64,000 bases of DNA, taken from contig JABCRI010001048.1 in assembly GCA_015143295.1 (NCBI GenBank), positions 124,001-188,000 of the forward strand, given 5' to 3'. Position numbers and translations under genes: made by a program. Within the stretch, counting starts at the first letter, position 1; the number at the start of each line of letters is the position of its first letter. The notes beneath the pieces are model-generated. The model had not been told where the DNA came from, searched no databases, and saw only the letters and a list, made by a program, of their open reading frames with translations. This document shows, one piece after another, positions 34,040-45,300 of this stretch. The DNA comes from Tetracentron sinense. Its lineage: Eukaryota > Streptophyta > Magnoliopsida > Trochodendrales > Trochodendraceae.

Positions 34040-34723
34040 TTAAACTGGGGGGAGTGATTCGATCACAGCCTCGAGTTCGATCACACCCACATGTCAACAC
34101 ATGTAAGGCTGTCAATCAAGCCACTTGATGAAGGGCCCGGCCTAGCCTTCTAAAGCCCACAAAATAGAAGGCTTTCTAAGCCCTAGGGCCAAGCCAGACC
34201 TAATTTTGAAAGTTGAGGGCCGGGCTTGATAAGTACTCGACCCAGCCTTCCATTTTATATGTTATACTATTTATAATATATCACATATATAATTTAATAA
34301 TTTAATGCTTATAATAATATAAGAGGTTAAGCCTTACTTTGTGTCTAACATTATGATGTAATATATGTCTATAATCTTTCTAATATGGTAACTTGTAACG
34401 TTTTTCTTTCTTTCTTATGAAAAAAAATATAATACTAAGACTTACTTTGTGTATGTGTAACAAACTATCCTCTTTCTATCATCTTTTATTGTTACTACTT
34501 GGAAGTTATAACTTTTTAAAATAAATATAACAATATTAATACTAAAAATTTAATGATAATAATTTGGGGTGCACTAATACTGACGATCAAATGGTATTAA
34601 AACTTCATCGTGTTGATCTTTGAGTTGCATTGTTAGTCCCAAACCTGAATAAATTATGAGAATTATACGTTAAATTAGCAATCAATGAAGAAAAAAATCG
34701 TCAAAACATAATATATATATAAA

Positions 34724-34754
<31 letters not shown>

Positions 34755-35155
34755 GTTCTTTCAACCCTAGCCGTTGAGGGTAGGGTTTGGGCCTAACCAA
34801 TTTAGGCCTTCTGGGGGCTAGGTTTGGGCTAGGGCCTCACCTCAGTGAATAAGGGCCGGACCCGGTAAGACCTAGGCCCTACCATGGCCTACCCTGTGAC
34901 AGCCCTAAACACATGTACCCTTTACCCCTATTAAGTGTGGTTAAAATTCTCTAACCCTTAGGTTAAATAACTTAATCTTAGTTTTTAGAAAAAATATTTC
35001 TTAAAAAAAATTAACTCTTAAGGTTAATATTTTTTCCAAAAAAAACTAAGATTATTCCAAGAGTTAGTGAAACTTAACCACAATTAATAAAGATTAAAGG
35101 GGACATGTGTTGACCAGACATGTGGGTGGTGCAATTGAACAATCCCCGAGACAAA
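34040..35155. mobile_element. Fold-back element of the GGTTAAGATTCACT family, interrupted by a hAT element
   Basis: The left arm (34040-34103: GAGTTCGATCACACCCACAT, then GTCAACACATG) and the inner arms (34908-35155) pair with each other. 'TATTAAGTGTGGTTAAAATT' is matched by the inverted 'CTTAACCACAATTAATA', and 'ACACATGTACCC' by 'GGGGACATGTGT'. The hAT element at 34104 sits in the left arm. Confidence 0.6.
34104..34907. mobile_element. hAT-type non-autonomous element (TARGGCTGTCA ends)
   Basis: The left end is TAAGGCTGTCAATC and the reverse-complemented right end TAGGGCTGTCACAGGG. Perfect 8-bp duplications AACACATG lie at 34096-34103 and 34908-34915. GC-rich sub-terminal 'GGGCCCGGCC' and 'GGGCCGGACCCGG' blocks flank an AT-rich, noncoding interior. 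At 804 bp it is nested in the fold-back element. Confidence 0.82.
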
Positions 35156-35159
35156 TGGG

Positions 35160-36780
35160 CAACCTGTCCTGTTTCCCATATGTGGCCCAAAAATCAACCA
35201 CCCCATCAGAATGCTGCCTCGATCACATATTAACTATGAACAGAGCTGGATTATCCCCAAAAAAAAACTATGAACAGAGCCCTCGATTTCATACTTTAAT
35301 TGCTGGACCCAGATCCAGATCCATATTATCATAGTCTAAAATAATTATTATTATTATCACATAACGGAGTTTTTTTTAAAAAAAAAATCAGCCCATTAGT
35401 ACTAGAGTGGCAATGTGTGTATCCCTCGCTTGGGTGGGTCTGAGATTGATTTTCACGAGTTTGTGTGGAGGTTGAAAAAGTTTACCGTTTGGCACAACTA
35501 AAATGTTAATCATCTAACTTTTAACCAATGAACAGATACAAAGACTACTAACTCGGGTTGTGGCCTAACCATTTTTCTGATGCCAAAAAAATCATATTTT
35601 AATATATTGAATTTTAAAAAAAGAAAAAAAAATATGATTTTACATAGGAGAACTCATATTATTGCAATATTTGACAAAAAGTGTTATTTTAAAGGATAGA
35701 AGATGAGCAACAATGATGCGCTATCGCTCAAACATGAAGGATATGGCGTCACTTCACTAACAAACCTACATCTCATGTGAGTTAATAAAGATTTGTTTTG
35801 TTAGCTGACAAGGCGTCATTTCTCCTTTCTTGGGCATGGACACAATGGCCGGTGTTGCTTATCCTTACAATTTTAAGGTTATAGTCATTAGGTAACTAGA
35901 CTTTTGGATTTTTAAAATTAAAAATTATTTTTTTGTAAATGTAAACTAAACGCAAACTTAACTTTTAGATTTTTAAAAGTCATTTTTCAGATGTGTAAAC
36001 CAAACCTTATTTTATCCATCAAATAACTTTTTCAGACTTCTTGAGGAGTTATTTTCTGCAAAGTAATTCCTGAGGAAGTATTTTTCTTCTATGGGAAATC
36101 TAACCAAACGCCACCTAAGTATCGGTAAAAACAGGATGTACTATTAGCCTTTACTTGTAATCTGAAATGGTGCAAAACTCCTCTTTACATTTGCTTTTAC
36201 CAAATGACAATAAAATTGATCTTTACATCTGCTTTTCTCTGCTAGCTAACAAAAAAAATATCCGAGTATTTTTCTTAAATGACAAAATATAATAATGACT
36301 TATAGAGATGGTGCCCTTTTAGATGGCTTGGAAACAAAGGTTAATTTCATGTTCCTTCTAAGGGTATATGAAAAAGAACCGGAAAGATTTGTACCTCTGC
36401 ATAAAAGATATTTTCTAATGCAAACGCTAAATTTTATCTTCATCGCCCTGTTTCAGATGCTAAGTCACGCTGCTGCGAAGAAGAAAAAAAACATGTTAAT
36501 TCAAATTTCTTCAAAAAAAAAGGAGATGAAATGAGCATAAATTTATGATAAGGGACTAACCTTTGGATGAACCTTAGAGGCACAAATTTAGCTTCAGTTC
36601 TTCAATGAGAAGGAATTAAAGGAACTAGCAGAGGCCTTTATAGGCCAGACCATATAATTTGGATTTTACTTGCAAGAAGAGAACACTTTCTAACCTTGTA
36701 GTACAAGTGAAATTATCAGCAAATGTTCATACTTAGAAGCAAAGCAGACTATCTACAACACGTATAAACCAAAGGGGACA
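35160..36780. other. Intergenic, no gene supported
   Basis: AT-rich. A plus-strand ORF at 36295-36534 and the block at 36582-36632 (reading LQFFNEKELKELAEAFI) look mildly coding, but neither has a convincing splice context or recognisable family. The missing UPF0496 start exon may lie in or beyond this region. Confidence 0.4.
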
Positions 36781-37135
36781 CTGCGGTGTACAGACTATCT
36801 ACAACACATTAAAAGGGACACGGGGATACTGCGGTCAGCTTAGAAGAGGACCCCAGCTCTAAACCAAAGGGAAATGGAAAACGGACCCAGAGTCAGCTTA
36901 GAAGCTGATCCCGTAATCTCATTGGTCCACGCCCCCTATTTACCACCCATCAACTGTGGTTATGATTCACTCACCTCCTACAGTTAAGCAATCTAACCAT
37001 GATTTTTAAAAAACAAAAAGCAAAATTATAAATTTTAATTTACTTAAGTTTAACCATAGTTAAATAATTAATTGTTAAAAGGGACGCGGGGACACTGCGG
37101 TTAGAAGAGGACCCTTCTCAGGACTCTAAACCAAA
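36780..37135. mobile_element. Fold-back element, GGTTAAGATTCACT family
   Basis: Contains 'CTCATTGGTCCACGCCCCCT', the core 'GTGGTTATGATTCACTCACC', then the inverted 'GTTTAACCATAGTTAA' and 'AAAAGGGACGCGGGGACACT'. Partial copies of the arm (GGGGACACTGCGGT) are repeated at 36776 and 36820. No target duplication resolved. Confidence 0.5.
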
Positions 37136-37748
37136 TAATATATGTAAAACAACCGCCTTTGTGAGTAACATCAACTTCAAAGGCAGAGAATAGAAAATCT
37201 GAGGACCCACCATCTGAGGGTCTCACTTTTAAATTTTAATAGAGTCATTTAGCCATTGATATGATTTATTTTACATATCTTTTTTAACATATAATAGGCT
37301 GCTAGGTTAAGTTGGCCTGTGCTATTCTCCTTTATTTTTCAAAAAAAAACACTAAATATATAAATTTATCTGTAATGTCGTGGTGAACGTGTTGTTTTGT
37401 ATATGTTATTAATTAATATTTGATTAACGAATACGATTTGTTTGAAAGAGATGGAAAATTGTAAAGGGGTTTAAAGTTTGAACAGGCAGAATGTGTAAAG
37501 ACTGTTATAACGTAATGTCAGTGGCATTTGAATACTTGCTGACCAATCCACTAGGATTCTTTCCATGAATGGAACATTTTTCAACTTCTACTCCCAACTG
37601 TTAATAACATAATGTCACTATCATCATTAATTCGTCCCAATTATTTGGTAAATAAGAGAATACTAAATTTGTGATATTCTCTGTAAGATCAAGATAAAAC
37701 TTCCCTTGGTAAGTTACCAGTGGGCTGCACGTGCGATTCACGTGAGAT

Positions 37749-37792
37749 AGGGAAGAGGGAGAGGGAGAGGGAGAGGGAGAGGGAGGGAGAGA
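37749..37792. repeat. (GGGAGA)n microsatellite
   Basis: Perfect and near-perfect hexamer units. Confidence 0.85.
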
Positions 37793-37884
37793 AGAAAGAG
37801 TCATGCTAGTGTGACCAACGTGATGCACGTGTGTGAAAGGGAGAGAAACATGTTGGCCTCTGGCTAACTTAAGGAGAGCACAAT

Positions 37885-38310
37885 CACACTCACAAGTCAA
37901 CACGTATACATTTTAACTCATCTTAATTGTGGTTAAGATTTACTAACTCTTATGATTTAACAATCTAACCATAGTTTTTAGAAAAAAAATATTTAAAAAA
38001 AGTAACCCAATGATTAAAAAATTTAAACCCTACGATTATTTTTAAAAACAATAATTTAAAAACCAAGATTTGATTGTTGAACCCTAAGGGTTAATAAATC
38101 TTAACCACAATTAATAAAGGTTAAAGGGGACACGTTAACCTAAGCTTATTTTTTATAAAAAAAAATAGTTTCTAAAAATCAATATTAGATTATTGAACCC
38201 TAAGGGTCAATAAATCTTAACTACGGTTAATAAGAATTAAAATAGGCATGTGTTGACATGAGGGTGCGATTGAATGTGAGTGCAATTGAACTCAAGTTCA
38301 ATCACGATTG
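37885..38310. mobile_element. Two adjoining fold-back units, GGTTAAGATTCACT family
   Basis: The core occurs forward (TTGTGGTTAAGATTTACTAAC at about 37925, key part GGTTAAGATTTACTAAC) and inverted (AATCTTAACCACAATTAATA at about 38096, and AATCTTAACTACGGTTAATA at about 38212). Outer 'GTCAACACG' and 'GTGTTGACATG' words pair. Noncoding. Confidence 0.6.
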
Positions 38311-39114
38311 GCTGATTCAATCTCTATACAGGAGAGAGTGGGGTGGGAAAGGGAGAGAGAGTAAGCGAGGAAATGACGTGAGAATGATTGAGACTTGGGA
38401 GAGAGAAAGTGGAAGGATAAAATGACAAATCTACCCTTACAAAAAATTTAGCTTTTTACAAATTTTCTTTTGCACCTTTATATATAATCATTTTATGTAA
38501 AGGTATTTTAGACATTATACTTTCAATCAACATTTTGAACATCTAGAATTCTCATCATATTAGTAGAGATAGAGACGGAGAAGATATAGAGAGTTAGAGC
38601 TAACCAATTCCTTATACAGTAATACTGTAACAGGTTTGGCCTATGGTAGAAACTGAATATGAACATGTATTTTTGTGAGGTTGCTGCTGGAGATAAGAAT
38701 GCCTTCGTTCGGATGTCTTTGCTGGGTATACACCCTTAATTTCGGTGTAAAAATTCCACAATTCTCTAACTCATATTGTCTATATTGTTTCTGAAATTCT
38801 TCAAAGACAGCAAATCTTCTCATATGATTCAATTATCGGTTGGATGTGAAGAAACAAAGTTCACCTGGCAATATCAGAATTTTTGTGACTAAAATGACAC
38901 CAACGAGGAAATTATTTACACAATTTCTTTAGACATGATCCCCATCTTATGACCAAGGTTTGATATGCAAGCTAGGTGCAGCTGGACTCGCCGTCCCAGG
39001 TTTTTTATAAGTTTAGGTTTTACATACAGTAGTCGAATATATTTGGCTCTGCAGTGGAATGAAAGACTAATGTTTGCTTGATAGTATAAACTTCTTATTG
39101 TGAAAGTAGTGCAG

Positions 39115-39195
39115 TCAGATGGCCTGATGTCTCCCCAGTCTGAAGGTAGAAGTGTTGAAGCAGCTTCAAAGGATACCAGAACACCAGGGGTCTAA
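39115..39195 (+). CDS. Orphan terminal-exon-like ORF (uncertain)
   Basis: A splice-acceptor-like GTAGTGCAG is followed directly by 26 in-frame codons (SDGLMSPQSEGRSVEAASKD, then TRTPGV) and TAA. Composition looks coding. No upstream exon or family could be identified, so it may be a pseudogene fragment or chance. Confidence 0.25.
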   Translation, partial: SDGLMSPQSEGRSVEAASKDTRTPGV

Positions 39196-39525
39196 CACTC
39201 CTGTAAGATCTTTTGATGATTAACAATAAATAGGAACAGAAATGTATAGTTAATGAAATCATTTTATTATTCGATCTGCTGGTCCATGCTCAAAAACAGT
39301 AGCATCACTCTTCTGGCTACTTTAAGCGAAACACGCGTCTGAAAAGTTAAATCTTTTCAACCTCTTCGTGGAAGATCAACTCATGACTGTAAAGAATCTC
39401 ATCAAAGAGTCTAAACTAGACAGATGTAATTTGCATCTGGGTAATATCTTCTGTCACTTCTCGCATCTGTATTGTGCTCTAGTGTGGTATGTGGGTTTGC
39501 TGGCTCAGATGGGTATAATTGAAGT

Positions 39526-39832
39526 CATAATAACAAAGTTCTCCGATTTTTTAACAAGCCGGCTGAAGAATGCGTGACTTTTTCCTTTCAAGTATTTCTG
39601 ACTTTTGAAAAGTCGCAAATTTTATTAATTAAACACGAATCATTCATGACTTTTTGAAAAATCTAGAGTAAATATCTAATATATGAATTTCTTTTCTTAT
39701 AATTTTCATAATTAGTAACTTTATTTTATATTTTTTTTCGTATCTTACCCCCCAATTATTTCCAAATTTCATCGATTTTTTCCAAAATTTTCCTTCAGCG
39801 AATAATTCATGAACCCCAACTTGGTAACTGTG
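39526..39832. mobile_element. hAT-type miniature element (CATAGTGACAAAG family), copy 3
   Basis: The left end is CATAATAACAAAGTTCTCCG and the reverse-complemented right end CACAGTTACCAAGTTGGGG. The 8-bp flanks ATTGAAGT (39518-39525) and ATTGAAGC (39833-39840) match at 7 of 8. The interior ends with GAATAATTCATGAACC. Noncoding, 307 bp. Confidence 0.72.
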
Positions 39833-40049
39833 ATTGAAGCAGGGGACTGGGGGTACGACAGTCAGGAAAACAGAAAGGAAGTAGCAAGTATTGGGAGGAT
39901 TAATCTTCTGGAGCTCTCTGCCTTTGGTAGAAGCTGATATAGTTGTCTTCTTTGCTCCGTTTCCTTCATTCCACCATTATTATTCCTATTATGTACAGAT
40001 TAAATGCAATCAACAAATAAATCCATACTTTCACAGTGGAATTTGTTTG

Positions 40050-41660
40050 ACAGGATTAACCCAGATCACCATTGAAAATTTTTAAATACTCTGCTAGTAA
40101 TCAAATTCAGTGTTAGCAAAATTATTTTTTTTGTTACTGATATCAGATGCAATCATACTATAATTCTGAGTCGACTAGTCACAGATCATCATTCATCTTT
40201 CCTAGTTGTTCAAAAGAATGTAGTGGAACAAATGCTTATGGTCATCAAATCATATAGGATTTCAGTATGGAAGATCTCCTGCAAAGAACCCCACTAACCA
40301 GCTCCATTGCCCCTAGACTTAAACATGTGAATAAGCAGAGCTGGAATTTTACATTGTGTCGTAGTATGATACCTCGAATTGACCTATCAACCGTTCACTC
40401 AGACGGGTTTGGGTAATTTAATCATCAAGACCCACCAAAGAGATCTTCTAGACGAAAAAAATCAACACACATTCAAATGATATAAATGTTTAATGTCCAA
40501 TATTCTGGAATAACAGTATCCTAAAGTGTGAACTACAAATCTGGTAAAGTAATATGCAGAACCGAGTACAGAAATTCCAAGGCTGAGATATTTAGATTAT
40601 TCGTAAAATTCTGGACAGAGGATTAACCCAGATCACCATTGAAAATTTTTTAATACTCTGCTAGTAATCAAATTCAGTGTTAGCAAAGTTTCTTTTTTTT
40701 TGTTACTGATATCATATGCAATCATACTATAATTCTGAGTTGACTACTTACAGATCATCATTCATCTTTCCTAGTTGGTCAAAAGAATGCAGTGGAACGG
40801 GTGCTTATGGTCATCATATCAGATAGGATTTCAGTATGGAAGATCTCCTGCAAAGAACCCACTAACCAGGTCCCTTGCACCTAGACTTAAACATATGAAT
40901 AAGCAGAGCTGGAATTTTACATTGTGTCGTAGTATGATACCTCGAATGGGCCCATCAACCGTTCACTAAGACAGGTTTGGGTAATTTAATCATCAAGACC
41001 CACCAAAGATATCTCCTAGCCAAAACAAATCAGCGCACATTCAAATGATATAAATGTTATATGTCTAATATTCTGGAATAACAGTATCCTAAAGTATGAA
41101 CTACAAATCCGGTAAGTAATATGCCCTTAAATTCTATTCCGCCCCCTCAAGTATCTTTCTCTGGTGCAAAGGGGTGTTAAGGCGTGAGGACTCCAGGGTA
41201 CAACAGCAGATTTCTCCGGCGATCGTGCACACACAAACTAGAGGCACACTGAACTCATCTAAGAAGGCAGCCCAAAATCATAAAACCAGAGATGATATTC
41301 AAGGAAGAAGAGGCAGTGTTTTCTTTCTGTTGTAAAACCAGTTCCTACAGAGTCCTTAAATGGACATCCAGCAGAAGAGAAAGAGTCCCCATAAGATAGC
41401 GTAACAGAAGGAGAAAAGAGCACTACACCCGTTCGTACTGCGCTAATCACGATCTGAAATCGTGAACACGATTAATTGAATTGGTCAAAGATATATAAAA
41501 AAAGGATGAAAAAGGACATTGAGATATCCAACTGACTAAATAGTCGATGTGGGACTACCAACCGTTCACTCAGACAGATTTGGGTAATTTAGTCATCAAG
41601 ACCCACCAAAGAGATCTCCTAGTTGGAAAAAAATCAGTGCATATTCAAATGATATAAACC
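40050..41660. repeat. Large direct duplication, ~570 bp period, plus a third partial copy
   Basis: Copy 1 starts at about 40050 and copy 2 at about 40621, both with GATTAACCCAGATCACCATT. They stay collinear through 'CAACCGTTCACT' and 'GACCCACCAAAGA' to about 40550 and 41118. A third fragment at about 41549-41660 repeats only the CAACCGTTCACTCAGACAG block and what follows. Copies differ by roughly 5-8%. No ORF spans them, and their nature is unknown. Confidence 0.85.
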
Positions 41661-42172
41661 ATCCAGTGGGTAGTCATTTTGTCTGAAGACTCTGAACCAT
41701 TATTCAGAGGTCCTGTAAAACCCTTCTTTTTTTTCAAAATGTTAGCTCATTTTCATTTAGGAGGCAACAGCCATTACAACCCAAACACCTCGCGGAGGAT
41801 GTCAGATAATTCGGATTTGATATGATCATTAAGTAGATGTGAGGTGATTCGGACCCATTTGGTTTTATGATTGAATTATATAGAGAGTGAAGGTTGCAAA
41901 CTGTACTTAATTCAACTATATAAGCTGAAAAACAACTTGGGCTTGCAGGCTCATAGACATGGAAAACCCACAAATATTCAAGTACTGCTATATTAGACCA
42001 CAGGTTGAAGGCAAGCAATTGATGATGATCATATAAAAAGGTTAAAAGGTCTACCAAAAACATAAAGAGAAACCAGTTTCTCTGAGAATGTGAATCAATT
42101 AACAAACAGCGAATGACGCTATGTACTTGTACATTAGCAAGAATTCCAGACTAATAAGAGAGAAACCATTCA

Positions 42173-42352
42173 CTATAACTCATCTTTTAGATGTTCATGC
42201 TCCTCAAGGGGATTAGAGTCATCGGCTTTACTTTTCTTGCTGTGGAGCATTTCAACTACTTCCTCCAAAGGAGGATCTCCAGGCCTTCGATAAACTTGAT
42301 CGCCTATCTTGATCTCATATGCCTCCGGATGGTTCAGTACAAAGTCTTTCAA
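42173..42352 (-). CDS. Last exon of the MESD-like gene (KDEL exon)
   Basis: The acceptor TTTGTTAG precedes TTG AAA GAC. The 59 residues end EEHEHLKDEL followed by TAG at 42175-42173. It joins in phase 0 to GQDIAE of exon 2, reconstituting the conserved QDIAELKDFVL junction. Confidence 0.85.
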   Translation of the reverse strand: MKDFVLNHPEAYEIKIGDQVYRRPGDPPLEEVVEMLHSKKSKADDSNPLEEHEHLKDEL

Positions 42353-45300
42353 CTAACAAAAAGAGAAGAGAAAAGGAAAGGAAATTACATGAGAATGCAG
42401 GGATCTCCAACACATGTTTTCCCAAAGGGAAACTTGATATTTTAACAGATTACCCATCAACCAAAACTCAAAATCATGCCAGGAAAACATTTGATAGACC
42501 CGATGTTAGGGTTTTTCTTATTAAATAAAAACCCATGTGGTCTGGCGCAATCCTTAGTTTTCAAAACTCGGATTATATTGCTGTCAATAGAGAATGTTAA
42601 GGATAATAGGTCCCACTAAAGAGATGTGATCAAACAGGGACTATTTAAGTGTTATTAAAGCTAACAACATGGTCAGGGTTGGCGACCGTTAGATCTTTGG
42701 TGTGATCCCTCTTAACCTTTGGATCTTATGATGGGTAGGGTTCCAAGGGTATATAAAGCAAAGAGGGGGTCCCTCTATTCTCTTACGTCAATTGGAAGCC
42801 CCATTGAATCAGACCTAAGGAGAAAAGAGAAGACCCTCTCATCCCTCTCAAGCGCCGAGAAACACAACATCACACCTTGAAGGGAATAGGGAAATTCCAA
42901 CGAAAGGTATGAGATTATCTCTTTCAATCCTTGTTTGCCTTTGATTATGAATTCTAGAAAAGTTGATTGCATGGTCTAGATCCAGGATTTGAATAATCTT
43001 GTTTTGTTTTAACATTATTATTCTTGAATCCCAACAATTGGTATCAGAGCACAGGGTTGACCTTGTGATTAATTTTTCTTAATAATCAAATTTAAGTGGG
43101 GTTTTATTTTCGGATCTAAATAATCCATTTTTTTTATTGATCTTGTGATTCGGATTTAAGGAAATTGAGAAATAGAAATTTAAAGGTAAATAAGATAAAG
43201 AGATTGATTTCGTTTTTTTTTTTGATAATTAATTTTAATTGGTTTTGAAATAAATTTTTGGATTTTTAATAACGTATCTAGGATCCGAGTGAATCGGAGT
43301 AAAGGTTAACAGTAAAGAAATTTTCAGAAATTAAAAAAAAAAAAAAAAAAAAGGGTTTTTTGGCTGTTTTTGGTTGGACGGCGATTCCGCCGCCGTCCGT
43401 CACCGGAGAACGCTGCCGGCGGTGAGGTTTTGGTCGCCTGAGGGTGGCCGTCGGTTTGGCACCGGCGGCAGCCGGAGAGGTGGCCGGTAGAGCCCCCATA
43501 AGAAGGGTTAACAGTATACTGTTTAGGGTTTGGAAATAAAAAATAAAAAATAAAAAAATTTAATATGTTCGGGTGAAGGAGACAAGGTCACGAGGGTCAA
43601 CCTGACCCTCTGACCCGAGTCCATTAGATCAACCCGATCCAATATATAACCCGAACCGGGTAGATCTGAACGGATCCGGAAAAAACCCGACCATAAACCC
43701 GAATACAGCTTGACCCGAACCATATAGTAGCCGAACCGAATGGGTCATAACCCGACCCGAATTAACAGAACCCGGTTCTATGGGCCGTACCGGTTCAACC
43801 GGATCAAATACTGAACCAGACCGATGGCTGAACCAACCGGACCGAACCAAGGCCCAGACCGGACCGCGTGACAGCGTCGAACCGCGCGCGCGTGACTCGC
43901 AGAACGGGCGTGAGCCATTTCCGTGCGCGTGAGGCGCACCACCGCGCGTGGATCACAGTTTCCGTGCGTGACGCGCACTACCTGCGCGTGACACTTGCAG
44001 GGAGTGTCCCCTGTGCGTGACACGTCCCCAAGACATTTCTTGAGAGAGTGTCCGACCTATCCTGAGGTTTTTGGGTGTTCTGATTCCGTTTTTGGGGTCC
44101 ATTTTGACTTCTGAGCACTGTAAATAGCTGTTTTAATACATGAATATGATTTTCCTATGGTTTTGACATTAAATAAAGGAAAAACTTGATGCTTTTACCC
44201 AAAATTAATATTAAGAATTAAAGTTAGATCATCCTATGGGGTTTAGGTTTGATCTGTAAGGCGTTCGTTCGAATGGTCATAACCAAAGCAGGTTAGATTG
44301 TCTTGCCTAAAGGTGACCGTCCTATGGAGGTTATGATTTTTCGAATTTAGGGATTTCAATCTCTTTAAGATCGCGAGTTTGCACTCACCTACATTGAATA
44401 ACTAGTCTTGCCCAAAGGTGTCTAGGGACTTCTTGTAGACTGAGTGGGGCAGAATGATTTGTGCGTAGCGGTGAGAGAAGGATAACCCTCTTGCCCAAAG
44501 GTGTGGAAGTGTCCTAATCAATCCAATACGTGATAGATCAGTTTTGTGCGCGACTATTGTTGCCAATTGGGGGGTGAATTGCATGTCGAAATCTCTTGCC
44601 CAAAGGTGTGATTAGATGATGCGCCCACCTGTCCCGTAAAGTGGAAGTAAGCAATCTTAAAGTAAACCACTTTAGCTATCCGGCTTAACCCCAAGACCGG
44701 ATTAGAAATATAAAGCTTAAATAAAGTCATGCAAGGACAAGTATAAAGTAAATTATTATAATTTGTGCAATAATTTGTTAGACATACCATAACATAGTAA
44801 AACATTGACATTTTCAGATATGGATGGGTCTGTTGTTCAGAAACATTTGACTGGGATTGAACCTCTGAATGGTTCAAACTATAGTTCTTGGAAGATGCAG
44901 CTAGATACAGTTCTGGGTTGCCTTGATTACGACTTTGTCCTACTGGAGGAAAAGCCGGTTACTCCTACTGCTGAGTCTTCAGATTCAGATAAGTCTTTGT
45001 ATTCGAAATGGGAGAAGGCCAATAGGATAGCCATGATGATCATTAGGGCTTCTGTTCAAGAAGCCATCAGAGGTGGTATTCCTGCTGCTGATACAGCTAA
45101 GGTTCTTCTTGAGACTATCAAGAAACAATTTATGGGATCTGTTAGGTCTCGTCAGTACAGTTGTTTGACTCAGCTGATTTCATTGAAGTATGATGGTGCT
45201 GGAAATGTTCGGGAGCACATCTTGAAGATATCTAAGTTAATAATCTCTCTTAGAGAGCTTGGGTTGACAATTGAGGATGACCTCATGGTGCATTTGGCTG

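Noticed and set aside
41734-42105. 123-residue minus-strand ORF 3' of the MESD-like gene
   Set aside because: No recognisable domain. It starts just after the MESD stop codon and is probably 3' untranslated or flanking sequence.
42191-42445. 84-residue plus-strand ORF at the last MESD exon
   Set aside because: Antisense to the KDEL exon, which is supported by splice sites and family conservation.
44554-44877. 107-residue minus-strand ORF before gag
   Set aside because: Overlaps the gag start and leader on the opposite strand; no similarity recognised.
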